Below, one piece after another: positions 24,495 through 33,064 of a DNA stretch of 48,925 bases. Each line of letters starts with the position of its first letter. The stretch's first letter is position 1. A program made the translations under genes and the position numbers. The notes beneath the pieces are model-generated. The model did not search any database. It had not been told where the DNA came from and saw only the letters and a list, made by a program, of their open reading frames with translations. Source of the DNA: an uncultured Oscillospiraceae bacterium (GTDB lineage: Bacteria > Bacillota > Clostridia > Oscillospirales > Ruminococcaceae); the NCBI GenBank assembly GCA_934462925.1, contig CAKSIT010000018.1, positions 1 to 48,925 on the forward strand. Reading direction: 5' to 3'.

Positions 24495-26612
24495 TCAACC
24501 GCCTTTCTTTTTGCCTGATTTGGGCTTATTGTCAAACTCCATCGAGAATCCAACGTGGAGATTACCCTTTTTATCCGTCCATTCCTTGTCCGAAAAAGAA
24601 ACAATAGCGTCGTATGTGCCGCCCGTTTTCTCGGACTTGAACCCGCTGACCCTGACCTTACCCTTTGCCAGCAACGACTTCATCACGCTCGACGTGAGCG
24701 TTTTGCCCTTTGACTTCCAGAATAAATCGTCGCCCCAAAGCCTGAATATACAGGTCTGCGGCGAGTTTTCGCAATAATACACCGTGCTGCTGTCCTTGCG
24801 GAACTCGAACACGCTGCCGCCGCACTTCGGGCATTTGCCCAATGGAACTTTTGGGGGCGCAAGGGATACGTGTTCACGCCCTGCTTCATACGCTATGATT
24901 TCGCGCACGTTCTTCACCGTCTGCGCTATTACGGCTTCGGCGGTTTCCGTGCCGTTCTCGATGGCGGCGAGCTGCTGCTCCATTGTCGCGGTAAGCTCAA
25001 TGCTTTTCGCGGCTTCGGGAAGCAAGTCGATAAGCTTGCGTCCCTTATCCTCCGCGACAAGTGATTTCCCGCTGCGCGAGATGTACCCTACCGTAATAAC
25101 GCGCTCGATGATAGCTGCGCGCGTTGCGGGCGTTCCCAGCCCGCGCTCGGAAACATAGCTGCTAAGCTCCTTGTCCTCGATACGGCGGTCGATGTTCTCC
25201 ATCGCCTTTAACAGCGTGCTTTCCGTGTAGTGCTTCGGCGGCTGCGTTTCGCACTCGGTAATTGCCGGATTTTTAGCCTCAAAGCACTCGCCCTCGGTAT
25301 AGCTTGCAGCAGCGTCTTTATCCTGCGCAGGGTAGAGCTTTTTCCAACCGAGCTTTACGGGAGTCTTGTATTTAAGGCGGAATGTTTCGCCGCACACATC
25401 GAATATCACAACAGTTTCATTGTACTGATATTCGGCGCTCAGAACGGCGAGAAAACGCGTCATAACCATCTCAAGCACGGCTCTTTCATTTTTGGAAAGC
25501 TCCGTCTTGTCCGCCCTGTCAATGTATTCCGTGGGAAGTATCGCGTGGTGGTCGCTCACCTTTGCGTTGTTGACCACGCGGGAGTCAACATTCAGCCCCG
25601 CGAGCAGCAGCTCGTTGACAGCAGCCTCGTTGAAAAACCGCAGCTTCTGCACCAGCCCCTCGAGCTTTGCCGCCATATCGTCTGTGATATAGCTGCTGTC
25701 GGTTCGGGGATAGGTAAGCAGCTTTTTTTCATATAGCGACTGCATTATGACGAGAGTTTCCGCTGCCGAAAAGCCCAGCTTGTCGTTGGCTTCCGCCTGC
25801 AAGGACGTGAGAGAAAACAGCAGCGGGCGGTTTTCTTTTTTCGGCTTTGTATCGACCGACTTCACCGTGCAAAGCTGATTTTCACATTTTGCTCTGACTG
25901 CTTCCGCCGCGCTGCGCTCGGAAAAGCATTCTTCTTCGCCGTCGAACCACTCTGCGCCGTTCTCCAGCGCAAGCTTGTAGTACGGCTTTTTCACAAACGC
26001 CGCAATTTCGCCGTCGCGCTGAACTATCATATTTACAACGGCGGTCTGCACCCTGCCTACGGAGCATTTCGCGCCACAGTAAATCGAGTAGAGCCTCGAC
26101 AGATTCATGCCGTGTATCCAGTCCACCTTGCTGCGGGTAAGCCCTGCGGCGTAAACGCTGTCCTTTGCCGCGCTCGGCAGCAGGCTTTCAAAGCCCTGCC
26201 TTATGCTTTCAGCGGTAAGCGAGGATATCCACAGCCGCTTTACGGGCTTTGTGCAGCCGATATAGTCGTAGATATATCGGAAAATGCACTCGCCCTCGCG
26301 CCCCGCGTCCGTCGCGCAGATGATTTCGTCTACCTCGCTGTTCAGCATATTCTTGGTAAGCGCTGCAAGGCACTCCTCCGCGCCCGCAACGGGCGTGAAC
26401 TCGAACTCGGGGAGAATGGGCAGGTCGTCAAGCACCCATTTCTGATAGCGCGCGTCGTATTCGTTCGGCGACTTCAGGCGAACAAGGTGTCCGCGCGCGG
26501 CGGTCACGATGTAGCCGCTGCCCTTAAGAACGCCGTCTGTCTTTTCGTCCGCGCCAATAACGGCGGCGATATCACGCGCAACGGACGGCTTTTCAGCTAC
26601 CACTAGCTTCAC
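24495..26612 (-). CDS. topB: DNA topoisomerase III
   Basis: This 705-residue type IA topoisomerase decatenates and relaxes single-strand-containing DNA. The N-terminal Toprim starts KLVVAEKPSVARDIAAVIG; the acidic TDAGREGE motif is near residues 110-117. The active-site tyrosine is in LTYPRTDSSY near residue 299, and GTPATRA follows. A C-terminal zinc-ribbon-like part (CPKCGGSVFEF with YCENSPQTC) ends in a lysine-rich tail. The GTG at 26612 is preferred because AGGAGG precedes it and the family begins there. It overlaps the DUF4315 gene by 20 bp. A hairpin motif copy lies 23 nt upstream of the start. Confidence 0.95.
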   Translation of the reverse strand: MKLVVAEKPSVARDIAAVIGADEKTDGVLKGSGYIVTAARGHLVRLKSPNEYDARYQKWVLDDLPILPEFEFTPVAGAEECLAALTKNMLNSEVDEIICATDAGREGECIFRYIYDYIGCTKPVKRLWISSLTAESIRQGFESLLPSAAKDSVYAAGLTRSKVDWIHGMNLSRLYSIYCGAKCSVGRVQTAVVNMIVQRDGEIAAFVKKPYYKLALENGAEWFDGEEECFSERSAAEAVRAKCENQLCTVKSVDTKPKKENRPLLFSLTSLQAEANDKLGFSAAETLVIMQSLYEKKLLTYPRTDSSYITDDMAAKLEGLVQKLRFFNEAAVNELLLAGLNVDSRVVNNAKVSDHHAILPTEYIDRADKTELSKNERAVLEMVMTRFLAVLSAEYQYNETVVIFDVCGETFRLKYKTPVKLGWKKLYPAQDKDAAASYTEGECFEAKNPAITECETQPPKHYTESTLLKAMENIDRRIEDKELSSYVSERGLGTPATRAAIIERVITVGYISRSGKSLVAEDKGRKLIDLLPEAAKSIELTATMEQQLAAIENGTETAEAVIAQTVKNVREIIAYEAGREHVSLAPPKVPLGKCPKCGGSVFEFRKDSSTVYYCENSPQTCIFRLWGDDLFWKSKGKTLTSSVMKSLLAKGKVRVSGFKSEKTGGTYDAIVSFSDKEWTDKKGNLHVGFSMEFDNKPKSGKKKGG

Positions 26613-26904
26613 GCTTTTCCACCTCCTGCACGGTTGTGCTATATGTAGCACGGTCGTTTTTATCAAAAATTCCTGCGGCTATGGCTTCCTGTATGTCGGC
26701 GGGTGTTATGCCCTTTGCCGTCAGCGTGTCCGATAGCTGCTGTAAACGCAGCTGCGCCAGCTCCGCTTCAAGCTCGGCAAGCTCTTTTTTTACCGCCCTG
26801 ATACCTGCTTTTGCGGCTTTAAGCTGTTCCCCGTGTTGGGACAGCCTCTGCCGCTTTGCAGCAATCTTGGCGTTAAGGCTTTTAAGCCTACTTTCTGTTG
26901 ACAT
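26593..26904 (-). CDS. DUF4315-family coiled-coil protein
   Basis: This 103-residue protein is a short Lys/Ala/Glu-rich coiled coil (RLKSLNAKIAAKRQRLSQHG, then KKELAELEAELAQLRLQQL) with a C-terminal helix-turn segment (LTAKGITPADIQEAIAAG). That matches the DUF4315 proteins of Clostridial conjugative elements; function is unknown. It starts one base before the CD1107 stop (ATG at 26904). The hairpin motif lies inside its 3' end, where it encodes RATYST, so the coding sequence and the regulatory signal of topB are superimposed. Confidence 0.8.
   Translation of the reverse strand: MSTESRLKSLNAKIAAKRQRLSQHGEQLKAAKAGIRAVKKELAELEAELAQLRLQQLSDTLTAKGITPADIQEAIAAGIFDKNDRATYSTTVQEVEKREASGS
26636..26651 (-). 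promoter_or_regulatory. 16-bp ICE hairpin motif, copy 3 (upstream of topB)
   Basis: This exact copy lies within the last codons of the DUF4315 gene, 23 nt before the topB GTG start with the AGGAGG site between. Confidence 0.75.
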
Positions 26905-27198
26905 TCACTTTCTCCTCTCTCGCTTTTTCTCGCGAATTTTATGTATACCGTATCCCGCCGAAACCGCCGCCAGCGGAATAATATCTATAATGCCGACGTG
27001 CAGCGTTGGCGCGGGGACTTCTTCCGCCGATTCCGCTTCCGCTGCTTCAGCCGTGCTTTCATCGGGAGCGGGAGCAAAGCTTCCCACGTTGCCCTTTACG
27101 ACGAAAAACAGGAAAATAATCAGCAGCGCCCCGCCCACGGCAAGCAGTATGCGCTGCCTTATGCTCTTGCCAGCAAGGTATTCCGTGATTTTCTTCAT
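26905..27198 (-). CDS. CD1107/DUF4366-like small membrane protein
   Basis: The 97-residue product has a first membrane helix at about residues 17-35 (ILLAVGGALLIIFLFFVV), an acidic outer segment (STAEAAEAESAEE), a second hydrophobic stretch (IIDIIPLAAVSAGYGIH) and a basic tail (REKKRERRK). It fits a short version of the CD1107 mobile-element protein. It overlaps the CD1108 stop by 4 bp (ATGA), so translation is coupled. It probably belongs to the transfer channel. Confidence 0.65.
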   Translation of the reverse strand: MKKITEYLAGKSIRQRILLAVGGALLIIFLFFVVKGNVGSFAPAPDESTAEAAEAESAEEVPAPTLHVGIIDIIPLAAVSAGYGIHKIREKKRERRK

Positions 27199-28898
27199 AT
27201 AAGCCCCCTTTCCCTGTCTGCGAGCAATCTTGTTATCATATCGCGCGCAGATGTGTATCGCTTATATTCGGCGTCGGTGAACTCGTAAAGCTCTGCCACC
27301 GATTTGCCGTAGTATTGCTCTGCCGTCATAAGCGTTACGTCCATCTGCATATGATTCTTGGGGCAGTAGGGGTGACCCACGCAAAAGTAGTGGCGGTCGC
27401 CGTTCTCGTCGTCCACATAGCCGTCGTGGCAGTCGGGACGCGTTTCACGCTCGCAGCTGCGCCCCGGGCAGTATACGGGGCTTTGCGTTTTTACGGTTTT
27501 GTAAAAATACGTCGTACCCCAGCGACAGCTGTTCCCGCCGCCGTTGCTTACGGTAACGCCGTCCTCTGTCATCGCTATCGACTGTACCTCGCCGATAAAT
27601 TCTTCAAAATCGGAGCGCTTGAAGTCGAAATCGAATATTTCATTTTCCGACACGCCTGCTGCAATCTGCTTTTCGCGCGTTATAAGCACGAAAAGCGTTG
27701 CAAGAAACTCCGCGCAGTCCTCGTCGGACATCAGCAGCTCATCAATCAGCGGATTGATGAACGCGTCCTTTCTCTCCGCGGGGAAAAACAGCATACTGTT
27801 CGCGTTGTCGTAATAGGAAATGATACGCTGCGGCTCGTCCTCATCAAGTTCCTCGCAAAAGCTTGAAACGGTCGATTTAAGGACGGATTTAACGCGCGAT
27901 TCGAGAACGTCGCGCACGTCGTCCACATACTCCTCGTAGTTGTCGCATATGTCCGACGGGTCGTTGTATTCGCTGTCCGAAATCGTCCAGCCAAGCGTGC
28001 CTGTTACCGCGCCGTCCACGCCGCCAAGCGCCATTGTTATCAGCACATAAACGAGAATCAATAAAAGTATCACCGCAATAACGATAAGGCTGTACGGCGA
28101 TGTTTCGGCAATTAGCGTAACGAGTTTCTGCACCGCCTTTGCGGTGGTCTGCGCCACCTTTACAGCGGCTTTGGCAGCCGCCTTGACAGCCTTTGCAGCG
28201 GCTTTGGCTGCGGTTTTCGCGGTCTTTGCCGTTGCCTTTGCGGCTTTGGCTGCGGCTTTTGCAGACGTGCGCGCCGCTTTAGTCGTTGTTTTGACAGCAC
28301 GGGCTGTATGCGTCGGGGTCTTGACCGCCGTGCGCACGGAACGACGCGTTGTGCTGCGCACGGCAGAGCGCATTCTGCCCGAAACGTGGCGGTTTATGCG
28401 GTTATATATCCGCCGCACGTCCTGCGCCTTGTCAATGGGATTCTTAACGGCGCGGAATATTTTCTGCGCAGCCTTATCGACATAGCCTGCGGTCTGCAAT
28501 CCGAGCTTTGTCGCTTCCGCGCCCGTGTCGCCGTTTTTATTAAGGTCGGCGCGCTGCGAAAGCAGCTTGTCCTTTACGGCAGCTGCGGGCTTTACAGCCG
28601 CCGACAACGCGCCCTTGGAAGCGCTCTTAAGGACAGAGCCGCCCGAGCTTTTCGCCGCGCTCGAATTTGCTACCGAGTATTTGCCGCGCGGGGCAATGCG
28701 CGCGTTTTTAAGCCGTTTGCGCGCCGCCTGCCTAAAAAAATGCAGCCGCGCGGGGTCGGACTTTAACGCGCCTTTTACCACGCGCGGCTTTTTATGCAGC
28801 AGCCTTTTCGGCGCGACGCGGCTGCTGCTGAGCTTGTATCGCCTGATATCGGCGAGCTTGGGCGTGCGCCTGTTAATAATGCGCGTTTTTATTATCAT
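27195..28898 (-). CDS. CD1108-family mobile element membrane protein
   Basis: The protein of about 567 residues has a highly basic N-terminal half ending in a histone-H1-like Ala/Lys run (residues about 200-270; AAKAAKATAKTAKTAAKAAA is part of it). One membrane span follows at about 270-295 (YSLIVIAVILLLILVYVLIT), then an acidic outer domain and a cysteine-rich section (VYCPGRSCERETRPDC, YFCVGHPYCPKNH). CD1108 proteins lie next to VirB4 in Clostridial elements and are thought to belong to the type IV secretion complex. The basic repeats may bind DNA or lipid. The ATG at 28898 is used; a GTG at 28907 is an alternative overlapping the VirB4 stop. Confidence 0.8.
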   Translation of the reverse strand: MIIKTRIINRRTPKLADIRRYKLSSSRVAPKRLLHKKPRVVKGALKSDPARLHFFRQAARKRLKNARIAPRGKYSVANSSAAKSSGGSVLKSASKGALSAAVKPAAAVKDKLLSQRADLNKNGDTGAEATKLGLQTAGYVDKAAQKIFRAVKNPIDKAQDVRRIYNRINRHVSGRMRSAVRSTTRRSVRTAVKTPTHTARAVKTTTKAARTSAKAAAKAAKATAKTAKTAAKAAAKAVKAAAKAAVKVAQTTAKAVQKLVTLIAETSPYSLIVIAVILLLILVYVLITMALGGVDGAVTGTLGWTISDSEYNDPSDICDNYEEYVDDVRDVLESRVKSVLKSTVSSFCEELDEDEPQRIISYYDNANSMLFFPAERKDAFINPLIDELLMSDEDCAEFLATLFVLITREKQIAAGVSENEIFDFDFKRSDFEEFIGEVQSIAMTEDGVTVSNGGGNSCRWGTTYFYKTVKTQSPVYCPGRSCERETRPDCHDGYVDDENGDRHYFCVGHPYCPKNHMQMDVTLMTAEQYYGKSVAELYEFTDAEYKRYTSARDMITRLLADRERGLI

Positions 28899-28899
28899 C

Positions 28900-31263
28900 T
28901 CACTCACCGAATTTCGTGGTCATAAGCTTATACAGCTTCGTGTCTGTAGGGAAGTCGTCCTTAAACGGCAGCGAGCCGTTCATGCCGCAGTATATAAGCC
29001 CCGAGCCTGCGGGCGCGCCCGTAACATAGTTCATAAGCTCGTCGGGGATTTTGAGTATTCGTGCGAGCTGCTCGCGGTCGCTCGCCGCCTGATTGAGCAT
29101 GAGGATAAACTCCGAATTTGAAAGCATGGAGCGCGCTGTATCGGATTTCAGCAAATCCTCGACGTTTTGCGTAATTCCCGTCGGAATGCCGCCCCATTTT
29201 CTTGCGCGCTTGTACAGCTCAAACAGGAAGTTGGCGCTTTCCTCATTTCTGAAAAGAAGATAAATCTCGTCTATGTAAATGCGGGTGCGTATGCCGCGCT
29301 CACGGTTGCGGACGATTTTGTCCCACAGGTTTTCAAGCACCACCATCATGCCAAGGGGCTTAAGCTGCTTGCCTAAATCCTTTATGTCGTATACGACAAC
29401 GCGGTTATTCACGTTGACGTTTGACGAGTACGAAAACGCGTTCATTGAACCGCTTACATACAGCTCGAGCGAGAGATACAGCGGCTGCGCCGCTTCCGAC
29501 GGATTCTTGCGCAGTATGTTGTAGTAGTCGAGCAACGTCGGCATTTCAAGGCTTTCGCCCATCTGAAACTTCTTGTAGACCTCGTGCAGGCAGGTGTCAA
29601 TAATGGTTTTCTGCTCGGGAGAAATCCCGCTCTTGCCCATTATCGTTTCAAAGAACGATAGGAAGAAATCGTACTTGGCGCTTATCGGGTCGTCCTCGCC
29701 GCTTTGGAACATTTCGGGCGGAATGTCCAGCGGGTTAAGGTGCGACGCGGAACTCTCCGAGATATAGATAAGCTCGCCGCCCAGCGCCCTGACGAGGTTT
29801 GTGTATTCGCGCTCGGGGTCTACTATGATAATTTCATCGTTGGTGGCAAGGAACGTGTTAACCATCTCGCGCTTTGCGCTGAACGACTTGCCTGAACCGG
29901 GGCAGCCGAGTATAAACCCGTTGGCGTTTATAAGACTTGCACGGTTGAAGATAATCAGGTTGTTGGTGGTCTGATTCAATCCGTAGTAAGCGCCGCCTTT
30001 CTGCGACAGCTCCTTGCTATTGAACGGCAGGAACACGGCGGTGCTTTCCGTGGTAAGGGTGCGCCGCACAGGCAGCCGGCAGTTGCCAATCGGCAGGCAG
30101 CTCGCCATAGCGTCCTCCTGCTGGAACGGGGCGCGCGACGTGGTGCAGATGTGCTTGCGGAACACCGCCTCGATTTTCTCCGTATTCGCGTTCAGCTCGT
30201 CGAAGCTCGAGCCTGTAACCATTACGACAAGGTTAAGCAAAAACATCTTTTGGTTTTTGCTTTGCAAGTCATCGAGCAGGGACTCCGCCTCCTCGAGCGA
30301 CCGGCGCAGGTCGTCACCTATAACGTCGGTAACTACGCCGTGCTGCGCCGCCTTTTTCTGCGCCTGAATCTTGTTTGAACGCATAGCTGTAAGCTGGCGC
30401 TTGACGGTTTTTCGGGCTTCCGCAGGGTCTACGGGCGCAATGTTCACCGTCACTACTATCGGCAGCGACGTTTCGCACAGGTCGGTAAGTATCCTGTCAG
30501 ATAACCCCGAGGGCAGCAGCTTAAGGTAAATCATTCTTGCGAATTTGTCGTCGAAAAGAAAATAATCCTTTTTGAACTCGAAATAATCGGGGCAGCAGAG
30601 CGATTTTTCCGCCCCGCGCAGGAACTCCGAGCTGCTTATAGGGCGTATCTCCTGATTTACACCGCGGAATATATCCGCGATTATTCGCACGCGCTCGTTA
30701 GCCTTAAGCACGGTAAGCTCGCTGCCGAGCTTCTGAAAGCAGCTGCGCATGAACAGCTCGATACTGCCGAACCGCTGCTGGGCGGTTTCCAAATCCGCCG
30801 CCGCTACCGTGACCGTGAAATATTTTTTGGTGGTAATGCCGTTCTGCCCCTGCTGCATTTTGTCAAGCAGCATGGCATTGTATTCGTCACGGTACTCGTC
30901 GTAGCCGTCGTCCATATGCCTGAGGAGTATGCGTTGTGCAAACTCCTTTTTGTTAATAACGTTGTTGTGCAACGTTATCTGTATATCGTCCGTGGTGTCG
31001 AAACTATTGAGCAGGTCGCCGTAGGCGAGGAATATCTTTTCCTGCTCCTCGGCGGAAGCCGCCGTATATGACACGTCTGAAAAAGAATAAGTCTTGGAAA
31101 AGCGGTTTTGGCTTACCGCAAAAATATAGTTGCCGCACACGTGGTCGTATGGTATGGTATCCTGCACCGAACGTGCGACCTTGCGCACGGATTTATCCTT
31201 AGCCTTCTTGGGCTTCTTCTCCTTGGCTAGCCGCAGCTTGTCGGCTTCCTTTGCGTTGCTCAT
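28900..31263 (-). CDS. VirB4-type conjugation ATPase
   Basis: This 787-residue ATPase powers the type IV secretion channel at the inner face of the membrane. The N-terminal CagE/VirB4 domain is followed by the ATPase core: Walker A in GFILGCPGSGKSFSAKREM at about residues 450-458, IIIVDPEREY nearby, and Walker B in RIYIDEIYLLF at about 660. The ATG at 31263 follows AGAAAGGAAATAA and overlaps the PrgI gene by 65 bp. The N-terminus is strongly basic. Three copies of the strand-biased CTGAAAAAGAA-like motif occur at 29249, 30551 and 31077. Confidence 0.95.
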   Translation of the reverse strand: MSNAKEADKLRLAKEKKPKKAKDKSVRKVARSVQDTIPYDHVCGNYIFAVSQNRFSKTYSFSDVSYTAASAEEQEKIFLAYGDLLNSFDTTDDIQITLHNNVINKKEFAQRILLRHMDDGYDEYRDEYNAMLLDKMQQGQNGITTKKYFTVTVAAADLETAQQRFGSIELFMRSCFQKLGSELTVLKANERVRIIADIFRGVNQEIRPISSSEFLRGAEKSLCCPDYFEFKKDYFLFDDKFARMIYLKLLPSGLSDRILTDLCETSLPIVVTVNIAPVDPAEARKTVKRQLTAMRSNKIQAQKKAAQHGVVTDVIGDDLRRSLEEAESLLDDLQSKNQKMFLLNLVVMVTGSSFDELNANTEKIEAVFRKHICTTSRAPFQQEDAMASCLPIGNCRLPVRRTLTTESTAVFLPFNSKELSQKGGAYYGLNQTTNNLIIFNRASLINANGFILGCPGSGKSFSAKREMVNTFLATNDEIIIVDPEREYTNLVRALGGELIYISESSASHLNPLDIPPEMFQSGEDDPISAKYDFFLSFFETIMGKSGISPEQKTIIDTCLHEVYKKFQMGESLEMPTLLDYYNILRKNPSEAAQPLYLSLELYVSGSMNAFSYSSNVNVNNRVVVYDIKDLGKQLKPLGMMVVLENLWDKIVRNRERGIRTRIYIDEIYLLFRNEESANFLFELYKRARKWGGIPTGITQNVEDLLKSDTARSMLSNSEFILMLNQAASDREQLARILKIPDELMNYVTGAPAGSGLIYCGMNGSLPFKDDFPTDTKLYKLMTTKFGE

Positions 31264-31654
31264 CTTTATTTCCTTTCTGCTTGCGCTTCTTGGCGGCAAG
31301 CCGGCGTGCAAGCTCTGTGCTGATTATTGCCTCGCGCGCGAACCAGAACACAGGCAGGTCTATGTATTTGCGCTTTTGCGGTTCTGCCCATTTCTGCCGG
31401 TACAGCAGCCGCAGGAAGTCCTCAAAATTTAACCCGTTGTAGCGGAAAAAACCAAAGGCGAGAATCGGCGCTGCGGCAAGCATAACAAGCCAGCCTGTAA
31501 CATCTCCGCCTAGGGCGTCCTTGCCGAAGATATAAAGCGGCACGCATACGCATAGCGCCGCAGCTGCGGAGGCGCACTGCCGCACCGTAAGCCCGAAAAC
31601 GAACCTTTCCTTGTACTCCTTTATCTCTTTCGGGATTTTTATTTCAATGCTCAT
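31199..31654 (-). CDS. PrgI-family conjugation membrane protein
   Basis: The 151-residue protein begins MSIEIKIPKEIKEYKERF, the usual PrgI/VirB3-like opening, and has two membrane helices (about residues 28-48 and 53-75). The tail is Lys/Arg-rich. It lies between TrbL-like and VirB4 genes, the standard order for this system, and anchors VirB4 at the membrane. AAGGAGG precedes the ATG. Its last 65 bp overlap the VirB4 gene. Confidence 0.88.
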   Translation of the reverse strand: MSIEIKIPKEIKEYKERFVFGLTVRQCASAAAALCVCVPLYIFGKDALGGDVTGWLVMLAAAPILAFGFFRYNGLNFEDFLRLLYRQKWAEPQKRKYIDLPVFWFAREAIISTELARRLAAKKRKQKGNKDEQRKGSRQAAASQGEEAQEG

Positions 31655-31664
31655 GCAGTCCTCC

Positions 31665-32513
31665 TTACATTGCGCCTGTAATGCGCTTAGCCCACGAGCC
31701 GCTCTGCATTACGCAAAGTCCGAGCGTCAGCACAAGCACCATCGCCTTCCAGCCGTCAAGACTGAGGGCAGCGATAAGGTCCATATCCTGCACGGCGTTA
31801 AACGCAAGAAACATTATTATCAGCACGATTGCCTGTAGCGTTACCGCTGCATAGGACTTAAGAAAATTCTTCCCGATATCCTGCAATCCGTCGCAAGCTA
31901 ACGTCGAAAGCGGAATCGGTGCAATGATGGTGTATACCGTCAATTCAAACATACGCCCTATTACGACGATGTTGGCGACGTACATAATTATTATCATTAT
32001 CCAGCCGAGTATGTTGACCTTTGTCATTGTGAACATCGGGGATAAATCTAAAAACCAACTTGGTTCTTCGTATAACTTGGCGACCTCGTCGCTTGTCAAA
32101 AAGAAACCGTACATCTCACTTGTTGTCGGGATGAACTCTCCGACAAACCGCGAGGCGGATATGCTGCCTGCAAGCTCCGTAAAGCCGCTGTAAATGGTAG
32201 TTGTAATCCACTCCGCATTGTCTACGGCAAGCTTTGCCACAGTGAGCTTCAGGCATAACATCAATACATTTTCCCACGTCACCCATTGCAGGTGCATGGT
32301 TTTGGCGAAAAAATCTATAAGGAAAAAGAGTACGCACAGGGTGATTGCCGTACCCTTGATAATCGACATGAGTGACTTAAGCGACTCGTCCGTCAGAATG
32401 GAATTTATGAACGATGTGTTGCACAGCAACGATACTATCGCGTTGTACAGGCTGTTAAGTACCTGTGCATATGTGCGAATGCCAGCCGCAACGCTGTCAT
32501 AATCGATACCCAT
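31665..32513 (-). CDS. TrbL/VirB6-like polytopic conjugation protein
   Basis: The 282-residue protein has about six membrane segments, including AITLCVLFFLIDFF near residue 57, WIMIIIMYVANIVVIGRM near 172 and AVTLQAIVLIIMFLAFNAV near 225. It has a central soluble loop. Position between the pilin-like and PrgI genes matches the CD1112/TrbL family, which forms the inner-membrane core of the transfer channel. AAGGAGG precedes the ATG at 32513. Confidence 0.85.
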   Translation of the reverse strand: MGIDYDSVAAGIRTYAQVLNSLYNAIVSLLCNTSFINSILTDESLKSLMSIIKGTAITLCVLFFLIDFFAKTMHLQWVTWENVLMLCLKLTVAKLAVDNAEWITTTIYSGFTELAGSISASRFVGEFIPTTSEMYGFFLTSDEVAKLYEEPSWFLDLSPMFTMTKVNILGWIMIIIMYVANIVVIGRMFELTVYTIIAPIPLSTLACDGLQDIGKNFLKSYAAVTLQAIVLIIMFLAFNAVQDMDLIAALSLDGWKAMVLVLTLGLCVMQSGSWAKRITGAM

Positions 32514-32532
32514 AGGTTAACCTCCTTGCCCC

Positions 32533-32564
32533 AAGAAACGAAAGGCTGCGCACGCGCAGCCTTT
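32533..32564 (-). terminator. Hairpin after the pilin-like gene
   Basis: AAAGGCTGCG (32541-32550) pairs perfectly with CGCAGCCTTT (32555-32564). On the minus strand it is followed by the weak tract TCGTTTCTT. It may be a partial terminator or 3' stabiliser, allowing more pilin than downstream products. Confidence 0.65.
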
Positions 32565-32589
32565 GTTCCAAAGGAATAATGCGATGCGA

Positions 32590-33009
32590 TTAGATAATAG
32601 CTGTTTCAATGCCGAACAGGTTGAGTGATTTGGACAGCGCAAATACGATGAATCCCGCAGCCAGCGTCTGAAGTCCACGGGTCTTACCCTCTGCGTCATC
32701 GCTCTTGAAGGCAAGACCAAACATAACGCCGCCGACGAAGGCGACTACAAGTCCTATGCGTCCAATCCAGTCTGCAAAAAACTTGACCACCGTGTTGAAC
32801 GCTGCGTCGGGGTCTACGTCCGAGCCGCCTGACGACTCTGCGAATGCTGTTAACGCCATGACCATGCTCATCGCGTAGAACGTAGTTACGGCGAGTACTG
32901 CGTGCTTGAACTTAGCGCGTAATGCCGTAAGTATCGCGCCCTTTTCCTTGGGCGCGGCTGCGGGGGTAGTTGTGCTGTGGGTAGTGATGATTTCGTTTTC
33001 CTTAGCCAT
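32590..33009 (-). CDS. Maff2/VirB2-like small membrane (pilin-like) protein
   Basis: The 139-residue protein has a Thr/Ala/Pro-rich start, a first hydrophobic helix with a possible cleavage site (VLAVTTFYAMSMVMALTAFA then ES), and a mature region with two further helices (GRIGLVVAFVGGVMFGLAF and TLAAGFIVFALSKSLNLF). This layout and its place just after VirD4 match the Maff2/CD1112-adjacent small proteins of CTn elements, with VirB2-like topology. The ATG at 33009 follows AAGGAGG. The hairpin behind it suggests high expression. Confidence 0.75.
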   Translation of the reverse strand: MAKENEIITTHSTTTPAAAPKEKGAILTALRAKFKHAVLAVTTFYAMSMVMALTAFAESSGGSDVDPDAAFNTVVKFFADWIGRIGLVVAFVGGVMFGLAFKSDDAEGKTRGLQTLAAGFIVFALSKSLNLFGIETAII

Positions 33010-33064
33010 AAGAAAAACCTCCTTAATATATTCCAACCGCTGTTGCGGGTGGTTGCATAGTAAA